Origin: Diospyros lotus
Lineage: Eukaryota; Streptophyta; Magnoliopsida; Ericales; Ebenaceae
NCBI RefSeq assembly: GCF_014633365.1
Contig: NC_068346.1
Span: 35,341,191-35,405,190 of the forward strand
Direction: 5' to 3'
DNA: 64,000 nt
Below are positions 1 through 12,928 of this stretch, piece by piece (the stretch's first letter is position 1; every line of letters starts with the position of its first letter). A program made the position numbers and the translations under genes. The notes beneath the pieces were generated by a model. That model worked only from the letters and a program-made list of their open reading frames with translations, searched no databases and was not told the origin of the DNA.

Positions 1-417
1 TTAATTCTTTCTCTACTATATGTGGATTTTGAATTTAAATTTATAAACACGATGAATTTAAGTTTGGGTTAATAAAATACCCATGCGAGGCTTAGCATGG
101 GAGGTAAATTTAATTTCTCAAACACGAGGGACCCTTTCGCAAAGGGCAGCAATGTAATTTGTTAGAACGGAGGGGCATCTCGTGTAAAAAGCTTCCAACG
201 GCATAATCCGCGTAGCGTAGCGGTTATAGCTTGAGAAGAAAGCTACTCGGCGCGCTGCCATCTCTATATATATGACCCTACTACGTACTGAAGGAAGATC
301 CATTGCTTCGAATCGAATTATGCTTTGAATCTCTCCCTGGAACATTGTAGATTCATCCATTCAACTCACCGCCGCATAATTCGCTTCGCTCAGCCGGGAA
401 TTTGTTCCCCCAAGAAG
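1..417 (+). promoter_or_regulatory. Upstream region and probable 5' UTR of the NUP98 gene
   Basis: No gene is visible here. A TATATATATA run lies at about 265-273, roughly 145 bases before the NUP98 start codon, and could be a TATA element. The stretch from about 300 to 417 would then be 5' untranslated leader. The transcription start cannot be fixed from sequence. An 80-codon minus-strand open frame at 118-360 shows no recognisable protein feature and is treated as chance. Confidence 0.35.
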
Positions 418-3400
418 ATGTTCGGGTCCGGATCTGGTAAGTATCTCCATTTCTTATTTATCTTGCAGACATATACGTAGACGTTTGTAATCTGTGGATT
501 TAATGCAATTGTTTTTGTAGAAAATAATACAGTAGTTGTAGTGTTCGTTTCTGAATGGAATCGGGTGCAAGTTTTTGAAATGATGGTGGTTTATTGATTG
601 ATTTCTTGCCTGATTCTTGGGCTTTCCATGGTGTAATTGTGCATTTGATTTAGTCTGCACTAGTGAGGCAACTTTAACATGCAATGATAGATTGTTTTTT
701 TAATACTTATTTCTTCTCCTGGCGTGTTTGTGTTTATGGGTTTATTCATCAATTACTTGGAAGCATTTTGCAATTTCTTGGATAATGCTGTAGGAATAAA
801 TTTCTATCCATAATGTTAATGGCATTGTTTTTTATATGGCAATCGCCAGAAACTAGCTGTTTCAATTGAGCCTGAGGTGGATTAGGTGGAATTTGAAACA
901 AAGCCTCCAAGTTTATGGTTGGTCCTAGAGAGCAACTTCTGTTCTTTTGGGCTGCCACATGCGAGTTAAGATCATTGTACTTGTTTCTTAATATTTTCAT
1001 TTTCTTATAGCAGGTTTTGAGCAGTCATCTAGTAGCCCATTTGGGTTCGCATCAGGTTATGGGCGGAAAGGCAACACAGGCGGTCCATTCACTCCCACAC
1101 CATTTGGGAGTCCAACTCCTTTTGGTTCACCCACAGGAGGATCAATATTTGGTGGAACTTCAAGTGTTGTCTCTGGAGCAGACTCTGCACTCTCAGGGGC
1201 AAGATCTACATATACTGCTCCATCTTCTCCTGCTTTCGGGAGCTCTTTCTCACCTTTTGGTGGTTGGTACTCAAATGATATGATTCAGTTTCTTTTAAGT
1301 TTTACTTGCTGGGACAGTCACTCACCAAGTTTCTCTTTTACTGTTAGGCTGTGTTAACATCGGCACCAGATGAGTAATATTAGGCTGGTACCGGGACCTG
1401 GAAGTCTTGACTCCACAGTCCATCATTCTGGAAATCAGAGTTGCCTTTCATCAAATTATATATAGAAGACACGTGCATTCATCTTTAAATATAGAACAGA
1501 AATGAAGTCTCTCTTTATTCATCTTTCATTTCCGATCTGGAGAATACTTCTCCTACACTGTAATATATTCTAGAGAGAGTTCTGGTTGATAAGTTGCACA
1601 TAGTTGATAGAAGAAGACACATGATGGTGCATTGTAACTTAAGCACATGATGTACATTCCTAGTTTTGCAGAATCACCTATCTGGCATTTTCAACAAAAG
1701 GGTGTCCCTAGTAAACAAGGCTCTCTGCTTGAAAGGATCAGCAGAGGTAGCCTTACCTTTACATTACAAACAGGTTGCTTGAAAGGACTAGAAGCAACTT
1801 TACTGTTGCTAACATTAGGCATTTTTAGTAATATGGAAAAAATTAAATGATGCGGAGATTGTTTGACGTAACTTTCATTTTTAATTTTTTGATTCGTTTA
1901 AAACATGAGAATTTAGTATGTTGTTTTCTATCATTTTTTGTGTTTGATTTTTTTTTTTTTTTACTGCCAACTGGTAACTAGAGTGATTGGAGGTCTCTGA
2001 TGACTCCTTTTGCCAGTTGCCAAAACTCAGGTGATTCCCAAGTGGTGACGCCAGTGACTTGCCAGTGGTGACGGGTGGGAGAGGGAAGAAAATGAAAACA
2101 AAATGAAGGGGAGGGGGGCAAGTTTACAAGTCCTATTTTTACATGACTTTGACTGCTCACGTCGTCAATCTTCGGCACTTATTTATTGGAAAAGTTGAAG
2201 CGCCATGGAAATTTCTTATTAATAACGAGTTATGAATTCCATTTTAAAACATGACTGCATCCATAAGCTGATTAGAAAATGTCTGTCTTATATTGCATTG
2301 GTTCACAATATACATCATGCGGTTTCATACTTGAAAGGCTGCCAGAGTAGTTAAACTGTTTTTAAATGTTTAATTCTTTCAAATTACCCCAAGGCTAATT
2401 GCGTTGTATTCTTTTTGCCAAATGAGCTTCGTATATCGGGGAATCTGCTGCTTCTGAATTCTAATGCCCATTTAAGTAATTCATTATTGTAATGCAGCTA
2501 TACCATGGTTATTATATGGGATTTATCAATTAATGATTTTGATGAAATATATTTGGATAATTTTTTGTGAAATGATGGACCACAATAAATTACTTGCTTC
2601 AGCACAGATTCTTGATAGATTGCGGAACAATCAGTTGATTCCTTAGATCTTGTTTGATGACAAGAAAATTCATATATTCTTCATCTATATCCAAGTTGAT
2701 GGCCATCTTGAATCCCTGCTGACTTGGTCAGTAATTCTTTTGGTTATATGTTGCTTGTTTTATAGAAGCACATAATTTGAAAATTTCATTCCTTCATTTG
2801 CAGTTTTCTTTGTATTTTCTCATGAAGTTTATGGTATGCACTTTTGTGATTGTTATTCAATTTTCATAAATGATAGTGGAAATATTTTTCTTACTCTAAT
2901 TTTTTTGCTGTCTTATTTATTAGAATATGTTGTCCTCTTGACTTAGCTAATTCAAATTATTATATGCGAAACATTTTCTCTTGTTTCATATTTGTAGGAT
3001 CTTCTATATTTGGACAGAAGTCTTCTATTGGAGAATTTTCATCAAGTACTGGAAGCACATTTCAACAAACACAAGCAACTTTTGGCGGCCGTCTGTTTGG
3101 TTCTTCTACTTCCACTGCATCAACTGAAAATTCACCCGCTGCTGCTAGTGTCCTGACCTTTGGTGCACATAGCACATCACCTTCTGGTGCTGCAAATATT
3201 TCAGCAATCGGTTCATCATCTACCCCTACATTTGGCAGCACAGGCACAGCTTTTGCTGTCTCCAGTGCACCAACATTTGGATCTGGGACAGGGTCAAGTA
3301 ACTCTATATTTGGAGTATCTAACACCTCCGTGGTTGGAGCATCAAGCAGCCCAGGCTTTGGTACACCAGGAGGCACTGCACAATTTAGTTTTGGTACTAC

Positions 3401-6400
3401 TACAACATTTGGACAATCATTTGGCGGTGGCAACTTAGTTGGAGCTGCTCCTGTTTTTGGCATTCAGAGTTTCTCCTTTGGTGGGTGTTATCCATATCTC
3501 TTAATGATATTTGTTTAAAGAAGCATTTCCCCGATTATGAGGGAGCTATGGTACTTAATACTTGCGTCTTTTGATTAGTACTCACAAGAGGCACTATTAT
3601 TGCCACAATCTGTTTGCAGGAGTCCCAGCCACAATGCCAACACTCGGAACCGCAAGATGTGAGCAGGTTGGTATTGGAAGTCAACGCAGAGGAAGTAGAC
3701 TAGCAGCTTACACTGCAACATCGGAAGAAGATGGTGGGAGTGGGAATCAGCCTACTGCTAAACTACAGTCCATTACAGCCATGCCCCTTAACAAAGACAA
3801 AAGCCATGAAGAATTGAGGTGGGATGATTATCAGCAGGGTGATAAAGGTATGCATTGCTGTGTGATTGCTTGTGGTTTCTTCTGTTTTTGTTTAGCATTC
3901 TTATTGAAATGCTATGTATTGACTCTTCTTTCACATTGATCTGAAATTCAGGCGGGTTCTCTGGTGTATGTCAAGCTGCAGGGGTGACTGTTAATGTTGG
4001 TTCCACTACCTCAAACTACTCTGCTCCTTTACCTACGCCACTTTTTCAGTCATCATTGAATCCCTTCTGTCCCTTGACCTCTGTAATTCCATTTGTGCCA
4101 TCATCTCTTCTGCCTAGACCGCCATCTACAAATTCTTTCAGCATAAGATCATCTGCAGCTCTGGCCAATAATTCTCCATCTTTGTCTAGCCCATTATGTA
4201 TAGGACCACCTACTTCAGCTTTTGGCTCATCTTTTTTTACCGGATCGTCATCTGCAAATCCTTTCAGGATAACACCATTTTCTGTACCTTCTCCTCCTGT
4301 AACAACGGCAGCCCCTGTATTTCTGACCAATAGTTTTCCATCTTTGTCTAGCCAATCATGCTCATTTATAGGACCATTTCCCTCTATCTCTGTTTCCGCT
4401 TCACCTTTGCAAACATCTTCTGGATTTAACTGTGGTTTGAATTCTGCGAACACACAATCATCCCCACTATCTGTGTCCGTCGGACCCTCATTCACACATA
4501 CAAATGCTTTGTTTCCACAACCATACATTGCCCCTTTCTTCAGTCAACCAAAAGCCTCTAATGCACAACCAGTTGGACCTCAAGTGGGGGAAAACTTCTT
4601 GTCTAGCATACCACCTCTGTTTTCTGTGAACAATCTGCCTGGTTCTACTCAAGCTGGTGTAAGTTATTGGGTTGACTGTACTTTCATTTTATCTGTTTTT
4701 AGAATCTTTTCCCTAGTTCTTTTTCTTTTAAATGTTCTTTGTAGTTTCACTTTATATGCGAGATTCCAGCTTTTGTAAACAAAATTTTGGATGTATCTCT
4801 CATTTTCTTCTGTACATGACGTAGCAGCAGCCTTCTTTGTCTACTCCTTTGCGGCCAACTCTCACAACTCAGCCGGCACCTACTTTTACTACTAGCCATT
4901 TTCCTCAATCATCAACAGGTAACTGAGAGTTTTTATTCAAATCTGTTCTTTTTGATGGATACAATGTCATTTTGTGGTTAACTACATGCAACTATCATTT
5001 TATTTTTGATGTTGCTTTGGAAGGTTTACGTGGCTTTGAGAGCATTACCTCGGGATGTGGTCAGAGCACCTTTAGAAAACTGTATGCTTCATCTCTACCT
5101 TTCTATACTAATTATTCTAACTTGTTCTGTTAATTTAATCTAGAAGTTAATAATGACAAATGTTATTACTAAATTGTTGAAGTTGTAAAGAGATGCATGG
5201 TGTTTTTCCCGTTAAGAGTTTTTGCCTCAATGAGAAAATTGTGGATTTTTTTTTTTTTTTTCAAATTTGGTTAATACACACCCAACCAAATCATGTGTGC
5301 ATGCATGTGCATTTTAGTTGTATGCTCAACTTGTTCTGCGTGGATGTCTCTTTTGAAACTGAACTTTGTTGCCTTGATTTACGCGTCATTTGTACAGATC
5401 CCTTGTATCTTCATTGAAATTTTTATGCTACTGAAGCAGACATATTTTTGAGGCAAACAAGATTATGGACTCATCTTAGCTTCCATGTAAAAATGTAATG
5501 ATTTAGCCCCCAGGGGCATAGCCAAGTGGTAAAGGGATAGGTTGAAAGCTTGTCTGAAGATTTTTAGTATGGGTTCGATTCCTAAGAGAAACAGAATGTT
5601 TCCTTCTGGAGGAGGATCTTAAGAGTGATATTAGTGGTGCTAAGATCTACCACCCTGATTATTTGGGCACATTCATCGATTTACTTCCTCAGTGTAGCTC
5701 TAGAGACAGAGTAGCTGAGGATGCTAATGGGGCATAATTCAAAAAAAAAAAAAAATATATAATGATTTATATTCACCGAGAGAGAGGGAGGAAGGGTTTA
5801 TTCTGGCTACACATGCAAACTTACCCTTTATATTATGGCAGAGCTTATTTCTTCTTTCATTTATTGTACTTTGACACGTGAAGAAAGATTTCAATTTTTT
5901 TTTTTCCCTGGCTGAACCAGGCTTTTTGCTGATTTTTGTTGAATTGCGTGTATCTCAGGTCTGATGCTCAGAGCACTGTGCCAGTGCAGCCAGCACCTAA
6001 TGTGAGCCCTTTAGGAGCTTTACCTACAATGCCTAGGCTGTCAATTTGTCAGGCTGGATCTACATCACCAGTTCGGTATGGAATTTCTAGCATGCCTGTA
6101 AGTACAACAGAATGCTTTAGAAGGTTGTATTTACTTTCTTGTATTAACTCCAAACAACAGAGGTTGCCCCTTTTGGCACCTTCGCTGGATAAGGTACCTG
6201 TGGAGAAAAAGAAATCACAGAAATGTGGGCAAGAAGATTCCAAAAAGAACATTTCATCTGGAAATGGCTTTTCTTGGATGAGATATCATATTGTGTGTGT
6301 GATTTATAGAGGTAGATTTCATTTCAGTAAGGATATGGGATAATTGGCAGTGGTGAAGGCCTAAACCAAGGAGTACAATAATAGTAGTGTACCTTATGAA

Positions 6401-9276
6401 AAGCCACATATCTCTGCATATGACAAAAATCATTTTGGCTTGTCAGGATGAAAATATGTTAGCCAGAATGTCAACTTCATGCAACATGGTGTTGAGTCAT
6501 TAATGACCACAAATTAAATTCAGTTGTATTCTTCCAATAAAGCATTGCATCATTGTGCTTTTTCAAATTTATATATAATAAAGCAGTTGTTTTTTTCTTA
6601 CAAGCCAAACTTCTTTGACATGTAAGTTGTATGTAAAAACCAAAAAAGTTTCACACTTGCCGCCTTTTACAATATTTAGTAAGAGTCATCCGTCATATTA
6701 GGAAAAGGTTTTTGTGCATCACAATAAAATTATCCTTTGAAGCAGGTGTCTGATAAGCCTGCAGCTGTTGGAAGGGTGTCATCCTTGCTGACGTTTAGAC
6801 ACTTGTCTCGAAGACGGATTATGTTACCAGTTCGGAATTATGGTGCTAAAAGTGATGGCCCAAAGGTGAGAACCACTTTAAAAACCTACATTTTAATATG
6901 GAAAATTATTTCTCTTCCTGTCCCCTTTTCAGGTAGCAACTCCTATTCAACCAAACCCTGGAGATCTATTACATTAATGCTTCTGTTGCCGGAATGTTCT
7001 GCTATGCAGGTGCCATTTTTTAGTAGTGATGAAATGGCTGCTGCACCCAAGGCAGACGCTTTATTAGTTCCAAGGGAGAACCCAAGAGCTTTAGTTATAC
7101 TTCCAGATGAACGGTGGCCCCTGCGGTCTATGAAGGAGAAAATGTCTCATTTGGCACTTCCATCCGTCCATGTGTATAAGAATGGTGAGTGTGTTTTGAT
7201 ACAAAGCATGCTCTGCATTTATTTATATATTTTCAGTCTTTTTTTTGTATGTGTTATGCAAGAGGAACAAAGGTGGATGGTTATCAAAATCCTGATCTGG
7301 ATTGTAGGATCCAATTTCATGGAATCTGTCCAGATTGCACATAGGATTGGTTCTTAGTAGAGGATCTTATTAGGATCAGTACAGAATGTAAGATTGGGTA
7401 GGATGGCAATTCTGATCTGATCCTATACAAACCTAATTAAATCATATTCTGGGATAAAATTACCTATTTACTATCAATTACTTGTTTTGGGCCTTGTGGC
7501 TCACAAGACTATTGTCCAAATTAAGAAATAAAAAAAAAGAAGAGTTTTCTTCTGTTATTCTAGAACCAAATTCGAAAGTTTTGTCAAACTGGCCAAGGAT
7601 GGACCAAGCTTTGTTGAAGCATAGTATTTCTTCTTCTTTGTTGAGGCTGCTGCTGCAACAATAACATTTGTGCTTCTTCTGACTGCTATTACGGGAACAC
7701 TATTTCTTCTTGTTCTTTTTTTTTTTTCGATCTTCTTTGCTGCTACAACATCTATTCTTCTTCTTGAGGTTGATAGTGTTGTGCATTTTTTTATTACATT
7801 AGTTTATATATGAAAATATATTTATATTTGCCAAGCCATTTTATTCTATTACTATTATTATTTGCTTTTTTGTCCTTGTTATCTACTTCTCATGATATTT
7901 CTATGTATTGTTTTTTTGGGTAAACTCTAAGCTTATTATATATTTACATATCTATTATTTTATATGCAAAAATTTACTGGACTTAAATTGCTCTTCTTGT
8001 AGAATCTTATGGTCTGTGATCCGATCATATTACCGAACCAAAAAACCCTTCCATCACATGCAATTGTATTGTGTATAACAACTTGTAAATGTGTTATATT
8101 TATATAGTAACATGTAAGACAGAATTCCGTTCATAATAGAACTTCTACTGTTCAGGGATTAGAGTTTCTTGGCTGTACGTAATGTTTATTGCATATGTCC
8201 AGCACTTGCCTCAACTTTAATTCATGCCAATTATGGCCCAAAGAAAAATTTGATAACTAAATATTTCGATATAAAAAAGACACCTTTTGAAAAATACACT
8301 AATCATGAAATGGAAACATCCATTTTCTTTCGTCCATCCTCAATATTATATTTTTACCAACATAGTTTGCTGCTACTCTTATTAGCAAACTGGATTTTGT
8401 TGAATCGCAAGCAATTCATTTCTTTTGTTTCTGTTTCGAAACCCATGCATTTACTTTTGGATGGCCAAGGTGAGGGATTGGATGGTAAGTGGATGATGTA
8501 TATATTTCTGTAAGGTGATGTATACATTTCATACGTATGCTAATACTGCATTTTTATTAACCTCTTCTTCTTTCGACATCATTGCAGATCATTTTGCTGA
8601 AAATAGTCCTGACATGGAGGGTGCCGATCCTTCCAAATTGATCAAGAAGCCTTATGGAGGAAGCACTTATGATTTCTCCCAGGGAAGAGCTTTGCATACC
8701 AGAGCCACAGGTCATGAAGCTGGTGAGGCTGCGATTCTGGAAGAACACGTAGCTGATATTCAAGCATTAATGCCACGGCTTAGGCGTTCTGACTACTACA
8801 CAGAACCTGGAATCCAGGAGCTGGCTGCCAAGGAAAGAGCTGAGCCAGGATTCTGCAGACATGTGAAGGATTTTGTGGTTGGGCGTGATGGCTATGGCAG
8901 AGTCAAGTTTCTGGGAGAAACAGATGTGCAGAAGCTTGATCTGGATTACTACATCCACTTTAACAACCGTGAAGTGATTGTCTACATGGACGAGAGCAAG
9001 AAACATCCAGTGGGACAGGGTCTCAACAAGCCTGCAGTGGTCACTCTCCTTAACATCAAATGCATTGACGAAAAGACAGGCAAACAGTACGTCGATGGGC
9101 CTAAGGTTGATAAGTACAGAGAGTTTCTGGTAAAGAAAGCAAAAAAACAAGGTGTGGAGTTTGTGTCATATGACCCTGTGGAAGGGGAATGGAAATTCAA
9201 GGTCCAGCACTTCAGCCAATACGAGTTTAGAGATGACAGTGAATGGGGAGATGGTTTCTCAACTTTCTTTCTTTGA
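418..9276 (+). CDS. NUP98: Nuclear pore protein Nup98, plant type, 11 exons, autoproteolytic C-terminal domain
   Basis: Nup98 is an FG-repeat nucleoporin of the nuclear pore channel, acting in nucleocytoplasmic transport and mRNA export through Rae1. I infer exons 418-436, 1014-1262, 2998-3480, 3620-3847, 3952-4658, 4825-4918, 5024-5081, 5959-6097, 6746-6865, 7010-7184 and 8588-9276. All junctions are GT-AG with consistent phase, giving 2961 coding bases (986 residues plus stop), near the roughly 1000 residues usual in plants. Exons 1-3 (to about residue 250) are rich in FG dipeptides. Exon 4 carries the conserved plant stretch containing EELRWDDYQQGDK, the likely GLEBS-type Rae1-binding region. 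Exon 11 encodes the peptidase S59 autoproteolytic domain (from about residue 825), with the His-Phe|Ser cleavage site at residues 965-967. The exon 2 donor could be 3 bases earlier. Intron 7 holds a SINE. The start codon was chosen because MFGSGSG matches the family N terminus. Confidence 0.93.
5506..5759 (+). mobile_element. tRNA-derived SINE in NUP98 intron 7
   Basis: About 250 bases with RNA polymerase III internal promoter motifs: an A-box-like TAGCCAAGTGG at 5519-5529 and a B-box GGGTTCGATTCC at 5571-5582. It ends in a run of about 15 A residues followed by TATAT. It is flanked by a 10-base direct repeat TAATGATTTA at 5496-5505 and 5760-5769, the expected target site duplication. It lies in an intron in the sense direction and is far from either splice site. 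Confidence 0.88.
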
Positions 9277-9508
9277 TTGCTGGTGGAAGGAGATATCTGT
9301 ACCTTTTCAGTTCGATTATATTGGAAAACTCGAATCTTTGTCGTGGCTGCATCCTGTATGGTCTTTTACTCTTGTTCTTTTCTTTGGGAATTGTTGGATT
9401 TGGAGTCTGTCTCAAAATGCAATAGTTTTAAGTGGCAATTATCTGGCAATAGATGGACGCTAATGCCATTTCCCCTTATTTTCTTTCTCAATTGTCTCAT
9501 GTACAATT

Positions 9509-9514
9509 AATAAA
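9509..9514 (+). terminator. Likely polyadenylation signal of NUP98
   Basis: AATAAA about 235 bases after the NUP98 stop codon, followed by a T-rich stretch. It fits as the near-upstream element for poly(A) addition at about 9530. From there to 9860 I see no gene. Confidence 0.5.
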
Positions 9515-9860
9515 AGCACTTCTTTTGTCATTTTCTTAGTGGAATCTCTTTGGAACAGTTACAGGAGTTGACTTAAATCGTTGGTGGCATGTGTCAGAAG
9601 TTGAAATTACAAAGCCTTAAACCACAAACCTAGAACTTATTTTTTTTAGATTATCTGCTGAAAGGAAGGAAAAAGGAAAAAGAAGAAGAGGATACTATTG
9701 GCGACTGTTTGACCCTTAAATATGCACCCCACTAGGATTCCTTTTACCTAATTGCATGGTTTTCTTTGTGAATCACAGGGAGATTAGGTAAGGAGTCTTA
9801 TTTACTGCACACATTTCACACTGAATTTACACAACTTGGTATCAATTGCATGACTTTCTG

Positions 9861-10112
9861 TCACAGAATGGTACAAGAAGGACCACCATCGTGGTCGATG
9901 GCAATGGCGACAAGCTGACATTCTGTGCAATGGCAGTAGGAAGGAAGAGGCTTTGGAGATTTGGGTTTTGGATCTGGTTTCGATGGACCAACACTGATGA
10001 TCTCTGCTGCCTTTCCAGTCTTCCTCCCTCGCTTTGTCAATTTAACTGCATCAACTTTCCCCACCACTGTAAGTGTCTCCTTGTCACCATCCACCGAAAC
10101 CTGTTCAATACC
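9861..10112 (-). pseudogene. HIPP copy D: terminal exon only, ending in CaaX box CTIL
   Basis: Read on the minus strand, this is the last exon of a heavy-metal-associated isoprenylated plant protein. It contains the second half of the HMA fold (KETLTVVGKVDAVKL and onward), a short proline/lysine-rich linker, a Cys-rich segment, and a C-terminal CTIL, a CaaX box whose final Leu favours geranylgeranylation. The preceding exons are missing. At 10113 the sequence switches to reverse-oriented copia gag DNA, and the base pair before the exon is no longer a splice acceptor AG in the right context. It is about 90% or more identical by eye to fragment D' at 40608-40807. A truncated pseudogene is most likely. 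Confidence 0.72.
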
Positions 10113-11000
10113 ACGTGGACGAGTCGTGCTACAAGGTTTGCAGGAGGCATAGAAAAGATTTCCTTCTAGATCATTCTCTACAGAAAAATTAACTTCATGA
10201 CTGTTTTAAATGGCAAGACTTTTCTTTTTACAATTTCGGCACTGTGGACGTTTTCCTTTAAACCAAGAGTCCTTCTCCAAGTGACTTTTTCTTTTACAAA
10301 TTCCACATCGAGAATTCTTGCTGTTATTATCGACTTGTTTTCCTTGACTTCCTCTATTTTTAGCATTATCCGTGTCAATTTCATAACGCATTTCTAATCT
10401 TTGTTCATGAGCTTCTAGTAAACCCATTAATTCTGCAGCTGTTGATTTGTCTATATCTTTAGACTCCTCAATGTTTGCATTAATTGGGTCTTATTTTTCT
10501 GTACAAGTAATTATAATTTTTTCAAAAATTTTATTTTCAGAAATTTCATCCCCATAAGTTCTGAGTTGATTTATCATTTCACCAACCCTAGATCGAGTAA
10601 TATTGTTTTGTAGTCTCAGAATATTTCATTTTTAGATTTTCAAACATCCTTCTCAAAGTTTGAAGTTTGCAAGTTCGTACCTTGTCGCTAGCGGCCTTGA
10701 ACTCTTCTTGCAACTTATCCCAAGCTGCTTTTGTAGTTTCTGTTCTCATGATCCTTTGAAAGTATTCATTGGTCAAGCTCATTTGTGCCGTAGATAAAGT
10801 GGAGATATCATTTGGGTTAGTGTACCCATTATTAACGATATCTCACAAATTTTGGGCACAAAAGTACGTCTTCATTTTGATAGACCAAAAATCATAATTA
10901 TCGCCGTTAAAAGTTGGAGTTAGAATTGGAATGGATGAGTAGAATGCGTCGACCATAGTGTAAGCTTATGCCTGATAAATATCGAATGTAGTTTTGATAC
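10113..11000 (-). mobile_element. Copia-type retrotransposon gag remnant
   Basis: Minus-strand coding remnants of gag: an N-terminal segment starting at about 10958 (MVDAFYSSILIPTPTFNG...), a UBN2-type gag block at 10588-10782 (AAWDKLQEEFKAASDKVR), and a zinc-knuckle-like Cys segment at 10206-10427. Stop codons and an internal deletion interrupt the frame. A primer-site-like stretch (AGTATCAAAAC read on the minus strand) lies at about 10989-11002, next to the LTR at 11004. Protease, integrase and RT are absent. The same gag family recurs at 34351-35960, 40409-40607 and 63331-64000. Confidence 0.75.
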
Positions 11001-11003
11001 TAT

Positions 11004-11402
11004 TGATAGTATTTGGTTGAATGGAATGAGTTAATTTTGTAGAAGTTGGTGAGGAATGGTTAGTGAATTTTGGAAAGACTAATTTTGTGGGGTAGAAGAG
11101 TGGGACTCAAATTGAAAGACTATGAAAGTTGGGGGAGGAAAAAACAAATTAAAAAAGATGCAGGTTTGACTTTTCAATAAGTTACTTGATTTTCTTTGAT
11201 TGCTTGATACAAAATACATACATAATTCCCTTTCCCTTTATTTAATACAAATTCTAGATAATTCTATCACTTATTTAGAATTGGAACTTTCTAGAAATAT
11301 ACAACAAAATAATAGCCACAATTGCTTTCTTGCTGTCCAAGTTTTTCTAATTTCAGCTAGAAATTCTATTCTAGTTTTTTCTAGAAATGTGCAGCATATT
11401 TC
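11004..11402 (-). repeat. Probable LTR of the gag remnant, left arm of inverted duplication
   Basis: About 399 bases bounded on the minus strand by TG and CA, directly before the primer-site-like sequence of the gag remnant. A nearly identical inverted copy lies at 39962-40361. A diverged piece of the same LTR lies at about 27700-27890. The outer end is uncertain because no target duplication was found. Confidence 0.5.
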
Positions 11403-11773
11403 ACGTTTCAAGATTACGCCGACTACCCTTACTGTTCAAAGGCCGTACTGGATTACCCTTGCTGTTGGATTTATGTTATATATGCTGTATTCTTAAACAT
11501 TTTATATACCCATTTGAATTTCTTAACGGCCCATTTAGTGGATGGCAGGTCAGTGTAATTTTCAAAATGTGAATATTATGCTGTAATTTAGTGAAACCCC
11601 AGTTCACAGGTCAACTTTTGAAGCCTGGAGACATCTCAACTGAACTCACAAGCAGCTAGGTTCCATCTTATTTAGCTCTACAGAATGATGATAAACTGTT
11701 TGCAGAAGATCTAGCATGGAATCTCTTGGCCGAATCAACAGATCCTGCAGCTAGCAGTTGCATGGCTTTTCTC

Positions 11774-12336
11774 TCATATAATGGAGCAGTTGGTGCCACC
11801 ATAAGGCTCATAGCGCACCTCGACAAGGCGGCAGCAGGCACTGCAACAAGGAGGCAGAGGAGCTGGAGGAGGATTTGCAGGCTTAGGCTTCTCTGTAGGA
11901 GGATTTGCAGGCTTGGGAGGATTTGCAGGCTTTGGTTCGCTAACACTGCCGAAAACTGCGGTCTTCCCAGTCTTCCTCACTTGCTTTGCTACTTGAATTG
12001 GATCAACGTCCCCAACCACCTTCAGTATCCCCTTCTGTTCATCCACAGATAATTCTGCAATACCTGTTCAGCAAGCATATGCTAATAAATCTGTCTTAAA
12101 GTAATGAAAGCATTATTGTTCAGAATCAAATTTGAATGAAGATGATGAAGCAGTGATACCTTCAAGTTTTGCGACTGCTTTCAGTATCTGAGTCTTGCAT
12201 TTCTCGCAGGCGATGCAGACCTTCAATTCTATTATCTGGAGTAATGTAAATATGCATGGAAACAGATGAACAAGAGATGAAGGAAACTTGAATGAGTGCA
12301 CCAAAAGGTGAAGTATTATTACCGTATTACCTTCAT
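11774..12336 (-). CDS. HIPP copy A: HMA-domain protein with CaaX box (Pi21-like)
   Basis: Small heavy-metal-associated isoprenylated plant protein. Such proteins bind metal through an HMA fold and are tethered to membranes by a prenyl group. Minus-strand exons are 12336-12331 (only ATG AAG), 12235-12160 and 12063-11774, with GT-AG junctions. The protein is about 120 residues. Residues 8-14 contain CIACEKC, the CxxC metal site. The HMA core continues to about residue 62, followed by a tandem proline-rich linker (PKPANPP repeated), a Cys-rich segment (PPCCSACCRL), and a C-terminal CSII. The final Ile makes the CaaX box less typical than the CSIM of copies B and C. The position of the TATA box of copy B reads TACAAATA here. 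The frame is intact. The Pi21-like label rests on domain order, not a database match. Confidence 0.82.
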
Positions 12337-12928
12337 GGCAGTAGTTTGAGGCAAGAAGCTGGATATTGAACTTGTGACTTCATTTCATTCCTATTTGTAC
12401 ACCTCAAGATAACTCGCTGTTTAAGGGTTATTGGAAGACCTTGACTATGTGAAGGTGGCCTCCATGTGAGCTTAGACCCCATATGGTAAGAAATGTCAGA
12501 AAAGCTAGTGAAAGGGCATTATTGGTCTACAAGTTGGCAATAGTACGAAATGAGACAATGAAAGAGGACCTTCAATAACATGTTTTGCACCTGGCCTTTG
12601 AATTTTCTAAGCAAGATGTTTAGTGACTGGCCTTTTGTTCTTACTAGCAATAGTAAGATTGCAAAATACTTAATTCTCACTTAATTTTTAATTTTGAGAC
12701 TTAATTCTTAATTTTATTGATTAGGGTATTCAACCCTTTTTTTTTTATTTAGTTTCAATTTTAAATTATTATTTATTATTAGTATATCTATAGATATGTT
12801 AGATGGATCGACGAGAAAAATTTTACTTATCAATCAAAATCATGTAAATTTTGTTATTTCATCAATCAAATAATTTAATCTAGCTGAGTGTCGTGTTAAT
12901 AATTTATGATAAAATATAATAGCGCACT

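Larger units (their letters stand above)
10850..12770. repeat. Left arm of a ~1.9 kb inverted segmental duplication
   Basis: This segment (copia gag start, LTR, spacer, HIPP gene A and its upstream region) is the reverse complement of about 38690-40570. The stretch 11200-11572 appears identical to 39793-40165: the chance reading frames in both arms give the same amino acids throughout. Identity is lower in the gag start and upstream of the HIPP gene. The arms are separated by about 26 kb. Confidence 0.85.

Noticed and set aside
118..360. 80-codon minus-strand ORF upstream of NUP98
   Set aside because: No recognisable motif, and it overlaps the likely NUP98 promoter and leader.
3062..3463. 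133-codon minus-strand ORF, and 4046-4528 likewise
   Set aside because: Both are antisense to confirmed FG-repeat exons of NUP98; open frames arise from the repeat codon use.
11200..11572. Two ORFs that recur identically at 39793-40165, suggesting a conserved protein
   Set aside because: They lie in a duplicated LTR and spacer; identity reflects recent DNA duplication, not protein conservation.
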